From positions 152,501-216,500 of the forward strand of contig CAJNDS010002482.1 of the NCBI GenBank assembly GCA_905221605.1: DNA of 64,000 nucleotides, written 5' to 3'. This document shows, one piece after another, positions 17,055-25,375 of this stretch (position 1 is its first letter; the number at the start of each line of letters is the position of its first letter). Under the pieces are notes generated by a model. That model was not told where the DNA came from, did not search any database, and worked only from the letters and a program-made list of their open reading frames with translations. A program made the position numbers and the translations under genes. This stretch comes from Symbiodinium natans (Eukaryota; Sar; Dinophyceae; Suessiales; Symbiodiniaceae).

Positions 17055-17924
17055 ATGAGTATCAGACCATTGACGTATAAAAAAGTTTATGTAAATTCAA
17101 AATACCGCACTTCAAACAGTCGTGGAATAAGCGACTTTCAAATTGAATTAAGGGAAACCTTTGAAATACCCGATGGAACTATTATGCAAGTTCACGAGCT
17201 AGCCATTCCGAATACATGGTATTCAATAAACTCAAATAATCAAAATCTATATTTTAGACATCAGATCATCGCACCAGCTACACCGCAAGGCATAACGTAT
17301 AGGCGTATTGAAATACCAGTCGGAAATTACTCACCGCCGGAATTAGCAAATGCAATTCAGACACAACTGAATTTTTTCTTTGATAGTGGCGGTCGGTCAA
17401 ATTCCTATACCGTCACATACAACACGATATCAAATAAGATGACGGTATCCTCAAATTATACAGAGGTGCTTTTTATTCCCTTAACTGATGCCGACGTTCC
17501 ATCTTTCGTAGGTTCGTTTTCCAACAGTGTAGATCTGAATAATTTGAACTCTATAAATGAAGTGTTAAGTTTTAACGTTACGGTAGGCGATAGTTTCACT
17601 TCATCCGCTCCATGGACAACCGGCTTTATTAAGCTTCTCCATCACCAAGACCTATACATATCATGTCCGGAACTGTCAAATAATAATTTTCATAGTCCTT
17701 CGTCTTTTTCAAACGCGATCGTAAAAAAAGTTCCTGTCAATGCTTCCTTCGCAGGTATTATAAATGATCCCTACGGCGTTACAGATTACGATTATGTCAA
17801 TGTCTCACGTCGTTCAATAAGACGGCTAACTTTTAGAATAACTGATGAAACGGGCAACCTTATCGACTTCAACGGCGTCGATTTGAGTTTTTCCTTATTA
17901 TTCCACAACTCTGACGCGACGTGA
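17055..17924 (+). CDS. minor capsid (penton) protein
   Basis: This is a 289-residue protein beginning MSIRPLTYKKVYVNSKYRTS. The motif set VNSKYRT, a FQIELRETFEIPDGT region, AIPNTWYSINSNNQNLYF and VGNYSPPELANAIQTQLN is characteristic of the minor capsid proteins of PLVs, virophages and related viruses, which form the pentameric vertices as single-jelly-roll subunits. The C-terminal half carries further beta strands and ends LSFSLLFHNSDAT. An upstream extension of the frame begins only with GTG and overlaps the hydrolase gene, so the ATG at 17055 is chosen. It diverges from the hydrolase gene with 53 bp of very AT-rich sequence in between. Confidence 0.88.
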   Translation: MSIRPLTYKKVYVNSKYRTSNSRGISDFQIELRETFEIPDGTIMQVHELAIPNTWYSINSNNQNLYFRHQIIAPATPQGITYRRIEIPVGNYSPPELANAIQTQLNFFFDSGGRSNSYTVTYNTISNKMTVSSNYTEVLFIPLTDADVPSFVGSFSNSVDLNNLNSINEVLSFNVTVGDSFTSSAPWTTGFIKLLHHQDLYISCPELSNNNFHSPSSFSNAIVKKVPVNASFAGIINDPYGVTDYDYVNVSRRSIRRLTFRITDETGNLIDFNGVDLSFSLLFHNSDAT

Positions 17925-17967
17925 AACATATTTAAACAGAAAAAAACATATAAAAACATATAGCGAG

Positions 17968-18474
17968 ATGCCAGACTACCAGAAGGGAAAGATCTATGCT
18001 GTTTGGGATAGTGACTATAAGGAATGCTACATAGGAAGCACGTGTGAAAAACTGTGTCAAAGAATGGCAAGTCATAGAGGGAACTACAAAAAATACTTAC
18101 AAGGGCACACGAAAGCCTTTCACACGCTATACAGAATGTTCGATAAATACGGTATGGACAAATGTAGGATAGAACTTATTGAAGACTACCCCTGTTCATC
18201 GAAAGAAGACTTGTTTCGACAAGAAGGATACAATATCAAAAATACAGATTGTGTCAATCGTAATGTTTCAGGAAGGACACCAAAAGAAAGATACGAAGAC
18301 AAGAAAGATGAAATTTTAGCACGACAAAAGACATACCGTGAAGGCAACAAAGACAAAATCAAGCAGAGAATGCGACTGTATTACGAGGCAAACAAAGAAA
18401 AAATCATAGAGAAGGCGAAAGAATACAAAAACAAAAAGCAGTCCCAAATGACCAAAACTCGAAATGATGGTTAA
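17968..18474 (+). CDS. GIY-YIG endonuclease, copy 3
   Basis: This is a 168-residue protein with the complete family core: GKIYAVWDSDYKECYIGSTC, then KLCQRMASHR, and RQEGYNIKNTDCVNR with the catalytic Glu and terminal Asn. A short basic tail of RQKTYREGNKDKIKQRM type follows. It sits 43 bp after the minor capsid gene and its final codons overlap the upstream extension of the following zinc-finger gene. GC content is a little higher than in neighbouring genes (many GAC, AGG codons), which may mark a recent arrival. With the other two copies it brackets the capsid block. Confidence 0.88.
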   Translation: MPDYQKGKIYAVWDSDYKECYIGSTCEKLCQRMASHRGNYKKYLQGHTKAFHTLYRMFDKYGMDKCRIELIEDYPCSSKEDLFRQEGYNIKNTDCVNRNVSGRTPKERYEDKKDEILARQKTYREGNKDKIKQRMRLYYEANKEKIIEKAKEYKNKKQSQMTKTRNDG

Positions 18475-18511
18475 GAAAACAAATAGAAAATATATAGAAC
18501 AATATATATAT

Positions 18512-19063
18512 ATGACAGATCAAAGCTCGGAAATTGTAGCAGTCAATGATGAACCTGAAAACGAAGCAACCGAAGCGCAACCTGAAACCGAAACACCAAT
18601 GCCTGAACCGGAAAAGGGAGAAGCTAAACGAGTTAAAATTCGCGACGTTGTAAAAGAACCTGCTGAATGTAGGGACTGTAAAAAAACGATGACTGTAAAA
18701 ACGTTGAGATATACCCATCCTGAAAAATGCGAAAAGAAACCAAGTAATATTATTGATAAACCAGTAAAAAGACAAGCACCTAGAACCAAAGCGAAAATAA
18801 ACGTTGAACCTCTCGCACCGGAACATAATGAAAATAATTCAGTGGCACAGCCACAATATCAAGAACAACAACCGCCTGTTTCAAAAGCAATTCCGCCAGT
18901 GCAACCGCAACAATTTTCAAATCCTTATGCAAATTTAACGCAACAACAATTATTGCAATTACAAATGAAATCAATGAACGCCGAAATTTTGAGAAGAAGA
19001 CAGGAAAAATCTGAAAATATGTGCAAAGCAATGTTTCAATCAAGAAGTAAAAAATCTAAATAA
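18512..19063 (+). CDS. C2HC zinc-finger protein with Pro/Gln-rich tail
   Basis: This 183-residue protein is translated from the ATG at 18512, directly after a TATATATATATATG run. An earlier in-frame ATG at 18464 would overlap the nuclease gene and is less likely. Residues about 48-70 (ECRDCKKTMTVKTLRYTHPE plus KC) give C-x2-C-x13-H-x3-C, a zinc finger of a kind common in NCLDV and PLV genomes. The N-terminus is acidic, and the C-terminal half is rich in Gln and Pro with a final helical segment and basic tail. No enzymatic role is visible. It may bind DNA or other virion proteins; this is inference. It begins a rightward cluster of three genes. Confidence 0.72.
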   Translation: MTDQSSEIVAVNDEPENEATEAQPETETPMPEPEKGEAKRVKIRDVVKEPAECRDCKKTMTVKTLRYTHPEKCEKKPSNIIDKPVKRQAPRTKAKINVEPLAPEHNENNSVAQPQYQEQQPPVSKAIPPVQPQQFSNPYANLTQQQLLQLQMKSMNAEILRRRQEKSENMCKAMFQSRSKKSK

Positions 19064-19075
19064 TAATATATACAA

Positions 19076-19417
19076 ATGGTTCTATATAATAGGTTCAAAT
19101 TTCAGAAAAACAAAAAAATGCATAAGAAAAAATCATTAGATAATCCCGTCGTGAATTCACCCGAAGATCTGGTTTATCGGCAACAAAATATTGATTATCT
19201 ACTGAATTTGAAAAAGCAACTGGAAGCGAGAGAGGCAAAAGAAAAGAACATAGCGTTTAAGCGTAGATTGTTAGAGGGTCAGATGAAAGCAAATTATGAA
19301 AGTGAGATGTCAAGATTGAAGGGGGAAATGCATAATCCAAGAATACCCGAGACTTCTCTGGAACATCTTAAAAAAAGATATGACACGTTAAGCGAATTAA
19401 GTGAAACAATTTTCTAA
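19076..19417 (+). CDS. small coiled-coil protein, unknown
   Basis: This 113-residue protein starts with ATG at 19076, 12 bp after the preceding stop. It is rich in Lys, Glu and Arg; residues about 35-110 are predicted to be a continuous helix (YLLNLKKQLEAREAKEK and following). A second ATG at 19118 (MHKKKSL) could also serve. No family is recognised. The very short spacing to both neighbours (13 and 18 bp) suggests co-expression with the zinc-finger gene and the gene at 19436. A minor virion or scaffold role is possible but unproven. Confidence 0.65.
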   Translation: MVLYNRFKFQKNKKMHKKKSLDNPVVNSPEDLVYRQQNIDYLLNLKKQLEAREAKEKNIAFKRRLLEGQMKANYESEMSRLKGEMHNPRIPETSLEHLKKRYDTLSELSETIF

Positions 19418-19435
19418 AACAATATATAAAAAAGA

Positions 19436-20743
19436 ATGGTAGTTAAAAATGCTGGAATACAATTTCATAGAAGATCGAGATATGAAGATATTTTGGAGCT
19501 GGTTAATGACGATGAAGAAGCGTTAAAACCCTTTCCTAATAGAGATGCTGTATTTTATAAACAAAGCAACAAAGGAACTCGTTTTGATGGAAAAGATCAT
19601 TTGGACAAGTTAAAAGTTCAAGAAAAACAAATTGCCGAAAGAATTGTTAGGGATCATATGCTACGCGAATACGCTAGCGATAACAATTTTACACATAGAG
19701 CATTATTTACAGAGCACGATCGCCCAGAGCAACAACAACCCAGACCGCCAGAAATGTTTAACATTGCAACAGATCAAGAAGAAAGGAGCACAATTGAAGA
19801 ATACGGCACACCACCAGAGCAACAATTTTTCGAAGTAAATGAAGCGTTACAAAATTTATCAATGACCCAACAACAGAATAGGGAAGCATTTGCACGAGCT
19901 CATCAACAACAGTTAGAAAGAGAGGAAGAGGGTGGTTCCGGAATTCTTCGGAGTTTAGGAAGCGGGGCATTAAGTTTAGGAAGCGGAGCCTTACGAGTAG
20001 GGGGCAATGTTGCTGGTAATATGATTTCCGGTATGGATTTTGGAACTGCCGCGTTTGCTGGACTTTCTCAAGAAGCTGTGCAGGTATTAATGAATAGATT
20101 ATTGCCACCACCTAGACCGCTTTTAGATTTTTCAGGAACAGCCAGAGAAGGGCAATATACAACCTACGAACCAACGCCAATACCAAACATGCAATATCTA
20201 CAACCTTCAATAGTTTTACAACCGCATCAACCTAACGTAGGAGCTACGCAACAGCCATTACCCGTTGCATCATCAAGCCAACTAACAATAACAGATATAC
20301 AAACACCAAGAATACAGCGACCAACAGAACCGAGAACTAAAACAAGACCCAGACCGTCACCGAGAACATCACCTGAACCACCACCGCAACCTAATTTTCA
20401 ACAAGGCGGGTCGTCAAGTTCAAGCGGAAACGCGCCACCGCAACCACCACAAAACGAACGCCCAAGAACCCGTTTAACCAGAAAAACAAATTTGAAGGAA
20501 GGAACAACAGAAGAGCAGGATATGGCATCACCTACATTAATCATTCCAAGCAAAATAGGTATTCAAAAATTGAGAGAAGTATTCGAAGAAGCGAACAACA
20601 GAAATACTATAAATACTAAAACTTACAGAAGCTATAAAAGTATGTATAACAATTGGATCAGGTCGGCGGGAGATAAAGAAATGAAAAAACAATATCTGAA
20701 AGAACTCAAAGATTTGTATAGAAAAGAAATATTTAGAAAATAA
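19436..20743 (+). CDS. putative virion protein with glycine-rich hydrophobic segment, unknown
   Basis: This is a 435-residue protein. Residues 1-100 are charged and helical, about 100-165 are Gln/Pro-rich, and 165-220 hold a Gly/Ala/Leu/Ser-rich segment with two repeats (LGSGALSLGSGALRVGGNV) that could insert in membranes, as in the membrane-active capsid peptides of other double-jelly-roll viruses. Residues 245-360 are Pro/Gln/Arg-rich and disordered. The last 80 residues form a basic helical domain starting at IPSKIGIQKL. No family is recognised. The similarity in layout to adenovirus protein VI-like membrane-lytic components is only an analogy. A perfect hairpin follows the gene. Confidence 0.65.
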   Translation: MVVKNAGIQFHRRSRYEDILELVNDDEEALKPFPNRDAVFYKQSNKGTRFDGKDHLDKLKVQEKQIAERIVRDHMLREYASDNNFTHRALFTEHDRPEQQQPRPPEMFNIATDQEERSTIEEYGTPPEQQFFEVNEALQNLSMTQQQNREAFARAHQQQLEREEEGGSGILRSLGSGALSLGSGALRVGGNVAGNMISGMDFGTAAFAGLSQEAVQVLMNRLLPPPRPLLDFSGTAREGQYTTYEPTPIPNMQYLQPSIVLQPHQPNVGATQQPLPVASSSQLTITDIQTPRIQRPTEPRTKTRPRPSPRTSPEPPPQPNFQQGGSSSSSGNAPPQPPQNERPRTRLTRKTNLKEGTTEEQDMASPTLIIPSKIGIQKLREVFEEANNRNTINTKTYRSYKSMYNNWIRSAGDKEMKKQYLKELKDLYRKEIFRK

Positions 20744-20752
20744 AAAGCTTCA

Positions 20753-20791
20753 AAATATTTCAATAAATTATTATTCTTTATTGAAATATTT
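20753..20791. terminator. 15-bp hairpin after the rightward gene cluster
   Basis: AAATATTTCAATAAA (20753-20767) pairs perfectly with TTTATTGAAATATTT (20777-20791) around a 9-nt loop, 10 bp after the stop codon at 20743. It probably forms the transcript 3' end and separates the late-type cluster from the outermost two genes, which have their own upstream signals. Confidence 0.65.
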
Positions 20792-20845
20792 ATTTTTTCA
20801 AAAGTTTTAAAAGTTTTAAAAACTAAAATATATAGTATTATATAT

Positions 20846-21082
20846 ATGAAAAAATCGGTTCAAGATGAATTGTTTGAAATACTCTATAAACAAGCGAAAC
20901 ACGAATTAGAAAAATTAGAAATTATCAAAGCAAGTAGGATAAGCAAAATCGAGGAAATTAAACAAAAATGCGTTGTAGAAAAAGAAGAACAGGAACATTT
21001 AGATAAGGAAATGAAATATTTAGAAAAACAAATTGAGCTTCAAAAAGAATTAATAGATTTATATGAAAATAATGTTAATTAA
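20846..21082 (+). CDS. small coiled-coil protein, unknown
   Basis: This 78-residue protein is almost entirely a coiled coil (LFEILYKQAKHELEKLEII and on to ELIDLYENN). The ATG at 20846 is preceded by AAGTTTTAAAAGTTTTAAAAACT and a TATATAGTATTATATAT run, a context like that of the outermost leftward gene at 1673-1990, which is also a small coiled-coil protein. The two may be expressed together from opposite ends. There is no recognised family and no Cys residues except one near the centre. Confidence 0.65.
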   Translation: MKKSVQDELFEILYKQAKHELEKLEIIKASRISKIEEIKQKCVVEKEEQEHLDKEMKYLEKQIELQKELIDLYENNVN

Positions 21083-21097
21083 AATTTTATGATAAAA

Positions 21098-21126
21098 TTT
21101 TTCTTTAAAAATGATTTAAAGAAAAA
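21098..21126 (+). promoter_or_regulatory. palindromic early-type promoter element, copy 4 (right end)
   Basis: TTTTTCTTTAAA (21098-21109), loop AATGA, and TTTAAAGAAAAA (21115-21126) repeat the element found on the left side with one loop change (AATGG to AATGA). It lies 25 bp before the ATG of the third zinc-ribbon paralogue, again with TATATAATATTAGATATTATA between. It is on the opposite strand from the left-side copies, so its orientation to the gene is conserved. Confidence 0.72.
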
Positions 21127-21151
21127 ATCATATATAATATTAGATATTATA

Positions 21152-21748
21152 ATGTTCAAAATGTCTTATTGCTGGAAGTGCGAAGAAATCAAAGAGCGAC
21201 ATAAAGCATTAAACCAAATCTTACCTGATAATGTTTGTGAAATGCTAGGTGATTATGATAAGTGTAAATGCTGTTCAAGAATTATAAGATTAAACAAAAG
21301 TTTTGAATTAAATAAATCGAGAGATGAAAACAAAGACAATAAATATTTCAAACACGAAGCTATATTTGAAAGAATTACAAATAAAAGACCTATTAATGAA
21401 TTGGATATAACAATTCAATATTTTAAAATTATAATAAAACGATCAGATAATAACAAAAGTAAAAAGCAAAAAATGTTAGATTTTATAAGACATTATGACC
21501 CTAATAATTTAGATGAAAATTATCAAAGTAATATTGAAAAAATACAATGCATAGCAAATACTATACAATATCCTAATATATTTAAGAATAACATAGAAGC
21601 AGTAGCTCGTGTGTATGGAGATGTAATAGGAAATGTAATAAAAGAATTGATTATACTTTTATGGCAGGACATTATATCAATAATTACATTCAAATATAAT
21701 TTAACAGATTACGAAATAAGGGATTACATAGAATTTTTAATAAAATAA
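21152..21748 (+). CDS. zinc-ribbon family protein, paralogue 3
   Basis: This is a 198-residue protein if started at ATG 21152, or 195 residues from the ATG at 21161, which aligns best with its paralogues. Counting from that second start, C4-x2-C7 and C35-x2-C38 repeat the pattern of the genes at 6959-7474 and 7555-8100. The remainder is helical and Lys/Asn/Ile-rich, without further motifs. It is the outermost rightward gene, 3 bp from the right TIR, and has the same promoter element as its paralogues at the other end of the genome. An early role, perhaps against host defence or as a transcription factor, is speculative. Confidence 0.75.
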   Translation: MFKMSYCWKCEEIKERHKALNQILPDNVCEMLGDYDKCKCCSRIIRLNKSFELNKSRDENKDNKYFKHEAIFERITNKRPINELDITIQYFKIIIKRSDNNKSKKQKMLDFIRHYDPNNLDENYQSNIEKIQCIANTIQYPNIFKNNIEAVARVYGDVIGNVIKELIILLWQDIISIITFKYNLTDYEIRDYIEFLIK

Positions 21749-21751
21749 ATT

Positions 21752-22204
21752 TGTTTAGATTTTTTACAAAGATTTTTTACAATAAATTTTGATAAAAATT
21801 TATGCTGAAATTTGTGAAACAAATTTTACAAAGATTTTTTACAATAAATTTTGATAAAAATTTATGCTGAAATTTGTGAAACAAATTTTACAAGGATTTT
21901 TTACAAAGATAATTTATAAAATGCAATTTTTCAACAAATATTTTTCGGAAGATTTTTATGATGAAAATTTTGAAATATTATTTTTATGAAAATTTTGGAA
22001 AATTTTATGATGAAATTTTTAATATTTTTTATCATAAAATTATTGATTTTTTATTGAGATTTTTTGCGAGGAACGGTTGAGGATCGGATGTCAAAAATGA
22101 GCAAAAAATTATTGAAATGTTGAAAACGTATATCCCCCCCTAGGGAAAAAACGAATGAGGGTTGAGCGGGTGTAAAAAAAAGTGGGGCATACCCTGACCT
22201 AACT
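21752..22204. repeat. right terminal inverted repeat of the PLV
   Basis: This is the inverted counterpart of 1289-1679. It begins with TGTTTAGATTTTTTAC next to the last gene and ends GGGCATACCCTGACCTAACT. It is 62 bp longer than the left repeat because of one exact internal duplication (21771-21894). Apart from that and a few substitutions near 21905-21955, the two repeats match, which suggests recent integration or gene conversion between the ends. Confidence 0.93.
21771..21894. repeat. 62-bp tandem duplication inside the right TIR
   Basis: The unit GATTTTTTACAATAAATTTT...ACAAATTTTACAAA occurs at 21771-21832 and again at 21833-21894. The left TIR holds a single copy, which accounts exactly for the length difference between the repeats (453 against 391 bp). 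Confidence 0.88.
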
Positions 22205-22209
22205 TTGAT
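22204..22209. repeat. right target-site duplication (TTTGAT)
   Basis: The hexamer TTTGAT after ...CCTGACCTAAC matches 1283-1288. The first T may belong to the TIR, which would leave the 5-bp TTGAT. Confidence 0.82.
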
Positions 22210-24769
22210 GACGTCTGATGTTGTGTCTTGGCATTCAAGATCGTTCAGGCGAACTAAAAGCCTTTAAATTCCTTAAAACCTTCTGGGATTCACGTGGGAT
22301 CTTCCTTGGCATCCACTTGCAGGGCGTGATGATGACAGCGGTGAATCTTACGAGCCGTTGCTCATTAAGCTCGCAAGTTCTTATCAAGAAAGTGAGCACA
22401 AGTGAGCAAAATGAAAGAGCGTACTGTCGTGAATAATAATAATAGGGAAAATGGTAAACCGAATCGTCTCTACATTCATTCTGTCATTCACACGGTAATC
22501 CATGGGGAAATTAGGCTTCAGCTCTAAGGAACCCATCACAGGTGAACAGACCCCAAGACCCGGTTCTTGTCCCACATGAAAGCCACACCAGATGAATGGC
22601 GAAGGTACCAAATGACCGTAAAATTAAGGGAAAAGAAAAGCAACGCATTGATGCCCGAAGGAGGAACTGAAGATCATGCAATTCGCGAACGAAGCGATGG
22701 AAAAGGAGTCGCAAACAGGCCCTAAAACACCACGTCATGCCTTTCTATCTCTTGACACAGAGAGAGATGGAGAGCAAGAGAGAATGAAAAACAAGAATGA
22801 GCGAGAGAGAGAGAGAGAGCGAGAGAAACAAAAACAAAAGAGAGTGAGAGACAGGGAGAGAGAGAGAGAGACAGAGAGACAGAAAGAGAACGCGAGAGAG
22901 ACAAGTTCCGTGCTGACCTTCTGCAATGACGACACATCCTCATCCAGCATCAGGTCGTGATACTCCATAACATACCAGCTTATAACATGTCAGCTTGCCG
23001 TGACATGAGCCGAGGCTTATAGACGGTGATGACAAGCACCTGCCTCGGCACTAATGTCTGCCAGATCCGTGGGAGCTGCAAGCAAACCTGACCCCAGACA
23101 ATTGTTGGCTTTGCCAGGACAGAAGGGCTCAACACCAAACGGCGCATCATGCAAAGCCTGCTGGATTGCTCTGAAGCTCTTCCTGTGCTTCTCTGCACGA
23201 GGCGCCCTCCTCCTGCGACGCATTCATGATTTCAGTCGATTTGTTCGGTGTATCTACGGCGTTCTCCCTCTCTTCCTTCCTTTCAACCTTATGTCAGCTT
23301 GCCTAACTGCGTTCATCTATTCCCCTCTCCAATTTCATATATCAACTGGTACATTTTGACTAACAGAACTAGGAAGATGTTATCGCATGACACTCATTGA
23401 ATTACCCTAAACCCCACAGCCTTTCTTTCATACGGTCGCCTGACAACTGTTACCCAAACACTATACTCGAAAAGTGGGTCCATTTGCGCTTAGCATATAC
23501 GTATGGAACATAAACTGAGCCCTTTTCAACCCGGAGCTGCTCACCCTGCCACTACCGTAGCCATGTTTCGGTGGACAAACCCAGTCTTGCTTTAAAGTTC
23601 AGGTGCAATTCGTGACACATCGACTCCTGGCAAATCCATACTGCAGTTAGAACGCCCATGCCCTGAAGCAAAACACTGCGAGTGGTAAATTCTGATGCTT
23701 TTGTCTCACTGGACAGTTCGGAGTCTGACCTCGTGTGAAAGGTATGTTTTAACATGGTAAAAAAAATTGAGGAGGACCTCTCGAACATGATGGACGTTGA
23801 GCGGCGGCTCAAGCTTCGAGGTTCCACCGAAAACCAGACAGCAACAAACCCACCAAAGATCCGCCTCGTCGTAGACAAGCTCATCTCGACGATTCCTCCT
23901 GTCACCTTCAAATCAGTCGCGATGGATTGTTTATCGAGTCGCACAGGCCATTCTACCGCCTGAATCCGCCGAACGTGTTACGTCACATGTCTCGAACCTT
24001 CCAACTCGCAGTCTCCATCTTCACCATCTTCACCATCCTGCCGGATAGGGTTCTTCGTGTGCATGTATTTTGTTTGCATGCAACTAATGATACAGTTTTA
24101 ACCGCTTTGCCAACAAAGCGACGCGTCACAAGTCAAATCCGCGGAAAGTGTGTAAAGTCGAGATTTTTCGCGCCTGCTCGGGTTTCGGACTCTCGCCTTC
24201 GGATGCACCGACAGCCTGGAAGGCATGCTGCAAAGATCCAAGCACTTCTAGTTGGCGCATGCTGACGCTGTTTCATTTTTCGATCTCAAGATAGTGGCCA
24301 TATCTTTACGTGGTACACACCATGCAAATACTTGTCTCTCTAGGTATCAACATACGCATGCATGCATATGAGAATTGCGATTTGCATGCATGCCTGCAAA
24401 AAGCCAAGTGTGTACCCACATACAGACACACGCTGTAATTTCAATTTAAGACCTACAAACCTACATCCCTACTTGTGCGGCCTGCATACGTTTGCTTGCA
24501 ACCATACATGCACAAAAAATTTCTGTCAGACATACGAAGGCTTACTCCGCCGTGACGAGGTGCCCCTACTCACTGGACAGTACCACTTTGGGGCTCTTTG
24601 GCGTTACTCCGTTTACTCACAAAAGGGTGCACTACCCCCAAGGAGCGCTGGGGCACGAAATGATCGACAAAACAAGGCGGGGTTTCCTTGCAATGCGCAG
24701 ATGCAGAAAATAATACAGAATGGTAGCGATGGTAGCAACATTCAGTAAAAGTACTTTGCCTCTGGGATA
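22210..24769. other. host sequence, no supported gene
   Basis: The composition returns to moderate GC directly after the provirus. Many short frames occur on both strands but none has a recognisable domain or a convincing start. A GA-rich microsatellite (22758-22904) interrupts the region, and a tract rich in CATGCATG and CATACATG lies around 24350-24520. I see no RNA gene. Confidence 0.5.
22758..22904. repeat. GA-rich microsatellite
   Basis: Imperfect (GA)n with interruptions such as GAGAAACAAAAACAAAAGAG covers about 145 bp. Apparent Arg/Glu or Ser/Leu-repeat frames here are artefacts of the repeat. Confidence 0.85.
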
Positions 24770-24975
24770 AGTACCTATGATGTAGGGGCCTGTCTGAAAA
24801 CGCATAGCTACCCCTACCCGTCTACCTCTAGGCCCATAGATCTACAGGGGTCAATCCGAACATAGGCATATGTGGGATAGGAGCCTTTTCAGGGGGGGCG
24901 GCTCTGGCATAGACCCCTATGCGGGCGATATATAAGCCCCTATCCCTGTCAGATAGGTCCCTATGCCTAAAACCC
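24770..24975. repeat. cluster of CCCCTATG-type motifs
   Basis: Short degenerate motifs such as AGACCCCTATGCG, GCCCCTATCCC and GTCCCTATGCC recur every 15-30 bp, mainly as the C-rich version on the plus strand. The opposite version, GGGGTCTATG, is found in a cluster at 28770-29060. The cluster grades directly into the telomere-like array. Confidence 0.6.
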
Positions 24976-25375
24976 CCTAAAGACCTAAACCCAAAAAAAA
25001 CCTAAACCCTGAAGACCTCCCTAAACCCTAAAAACCCCTGAACCCTACCCCCCCCCCCCCCCCAAAAGAAAAAAAAACCAAAAACGCCACACTCTAAAAA
25101 CCCCTAGCCCCAAAACCCCGAAAAACCCCCTGCAAAACCCTAAGCCCTAAACCCTAAACCCCAAAAAAAAACCCTAAGCCTTAACAACCCCTAAGCCCCA
25201 AACCCAAAGACCCTAAACCTAAGAACCCCTAAACTCTAAATCCAAAAAAGCCCTAAAAAACCCTCAGCCGTAAACCCTAAAAACCCCCAAACCCTAAAAA
25301 ACCCTAAACCCAAAACCCTAAACCCCTAACCCTCAAAAACCCTAAACCCTAAGGACCCCTAAGCCCTCAACCCTC
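24965..25375. repeat. degenerate telomere-like (CCCTAAA) array, left
   Basis: Many imperfect copies of CCCTAAA, with insertions of A, C or short variants (CCCTAAAAACCCC), occupy about 410 bp, with an internal run of 16 or more C near 25048. The G-rich strand TTTAGGG is the telomere repeat of plants and reported for dinoflagellates. The degeneracy shows it is an old interstitial or subtelomeric array. Confidence 0.8.

Larger units (their letters stand above)
1289..22204. mobile_element. integrated Polinton-like virus (PLV), complete with both ends
   Basis: A 20.9-kb AT-rich block is bounded by inverted repeats of 391 and 453 bp and a short target-site duplication. Inside are 23 supported genes with little intergenic space. 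The hallmark set of Polintons, PLVs and virophages is present: rve integrase, A32/FtsK-HerA-like packaging ATPase, double-jelly-roll major capsid protein, minor capsid protein and a large replication protein. Most genes on the left face leftward and those on the far right face rightward, with capsid genes in the middle. No maturation cysteine protease was recognised. No frame is broken in any of the hallmark genes, and the two TIRs are nearly identical apart from one 62-bp duplication. Both suggest a recent and possibly still functional insertion. Confidence 0.93.

Noticed and set aside
1289-22204. Adenain-like maturation protease of Polintons
   Set aside because: No protein of suitable size with an ordered His-Asp/Glu-Gln-Cys set was found; the element may lack it as many PLVs do.
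23552-23576. ACCGTAGCCATGTTTCGG, resembling the start of the dinoflagellate spliced-leader sequence
   Set aside because: Only the first ten bases (CCGTAGCCAT) agree; the rest of the 22-nt leader does not, so chance similarity is likely.
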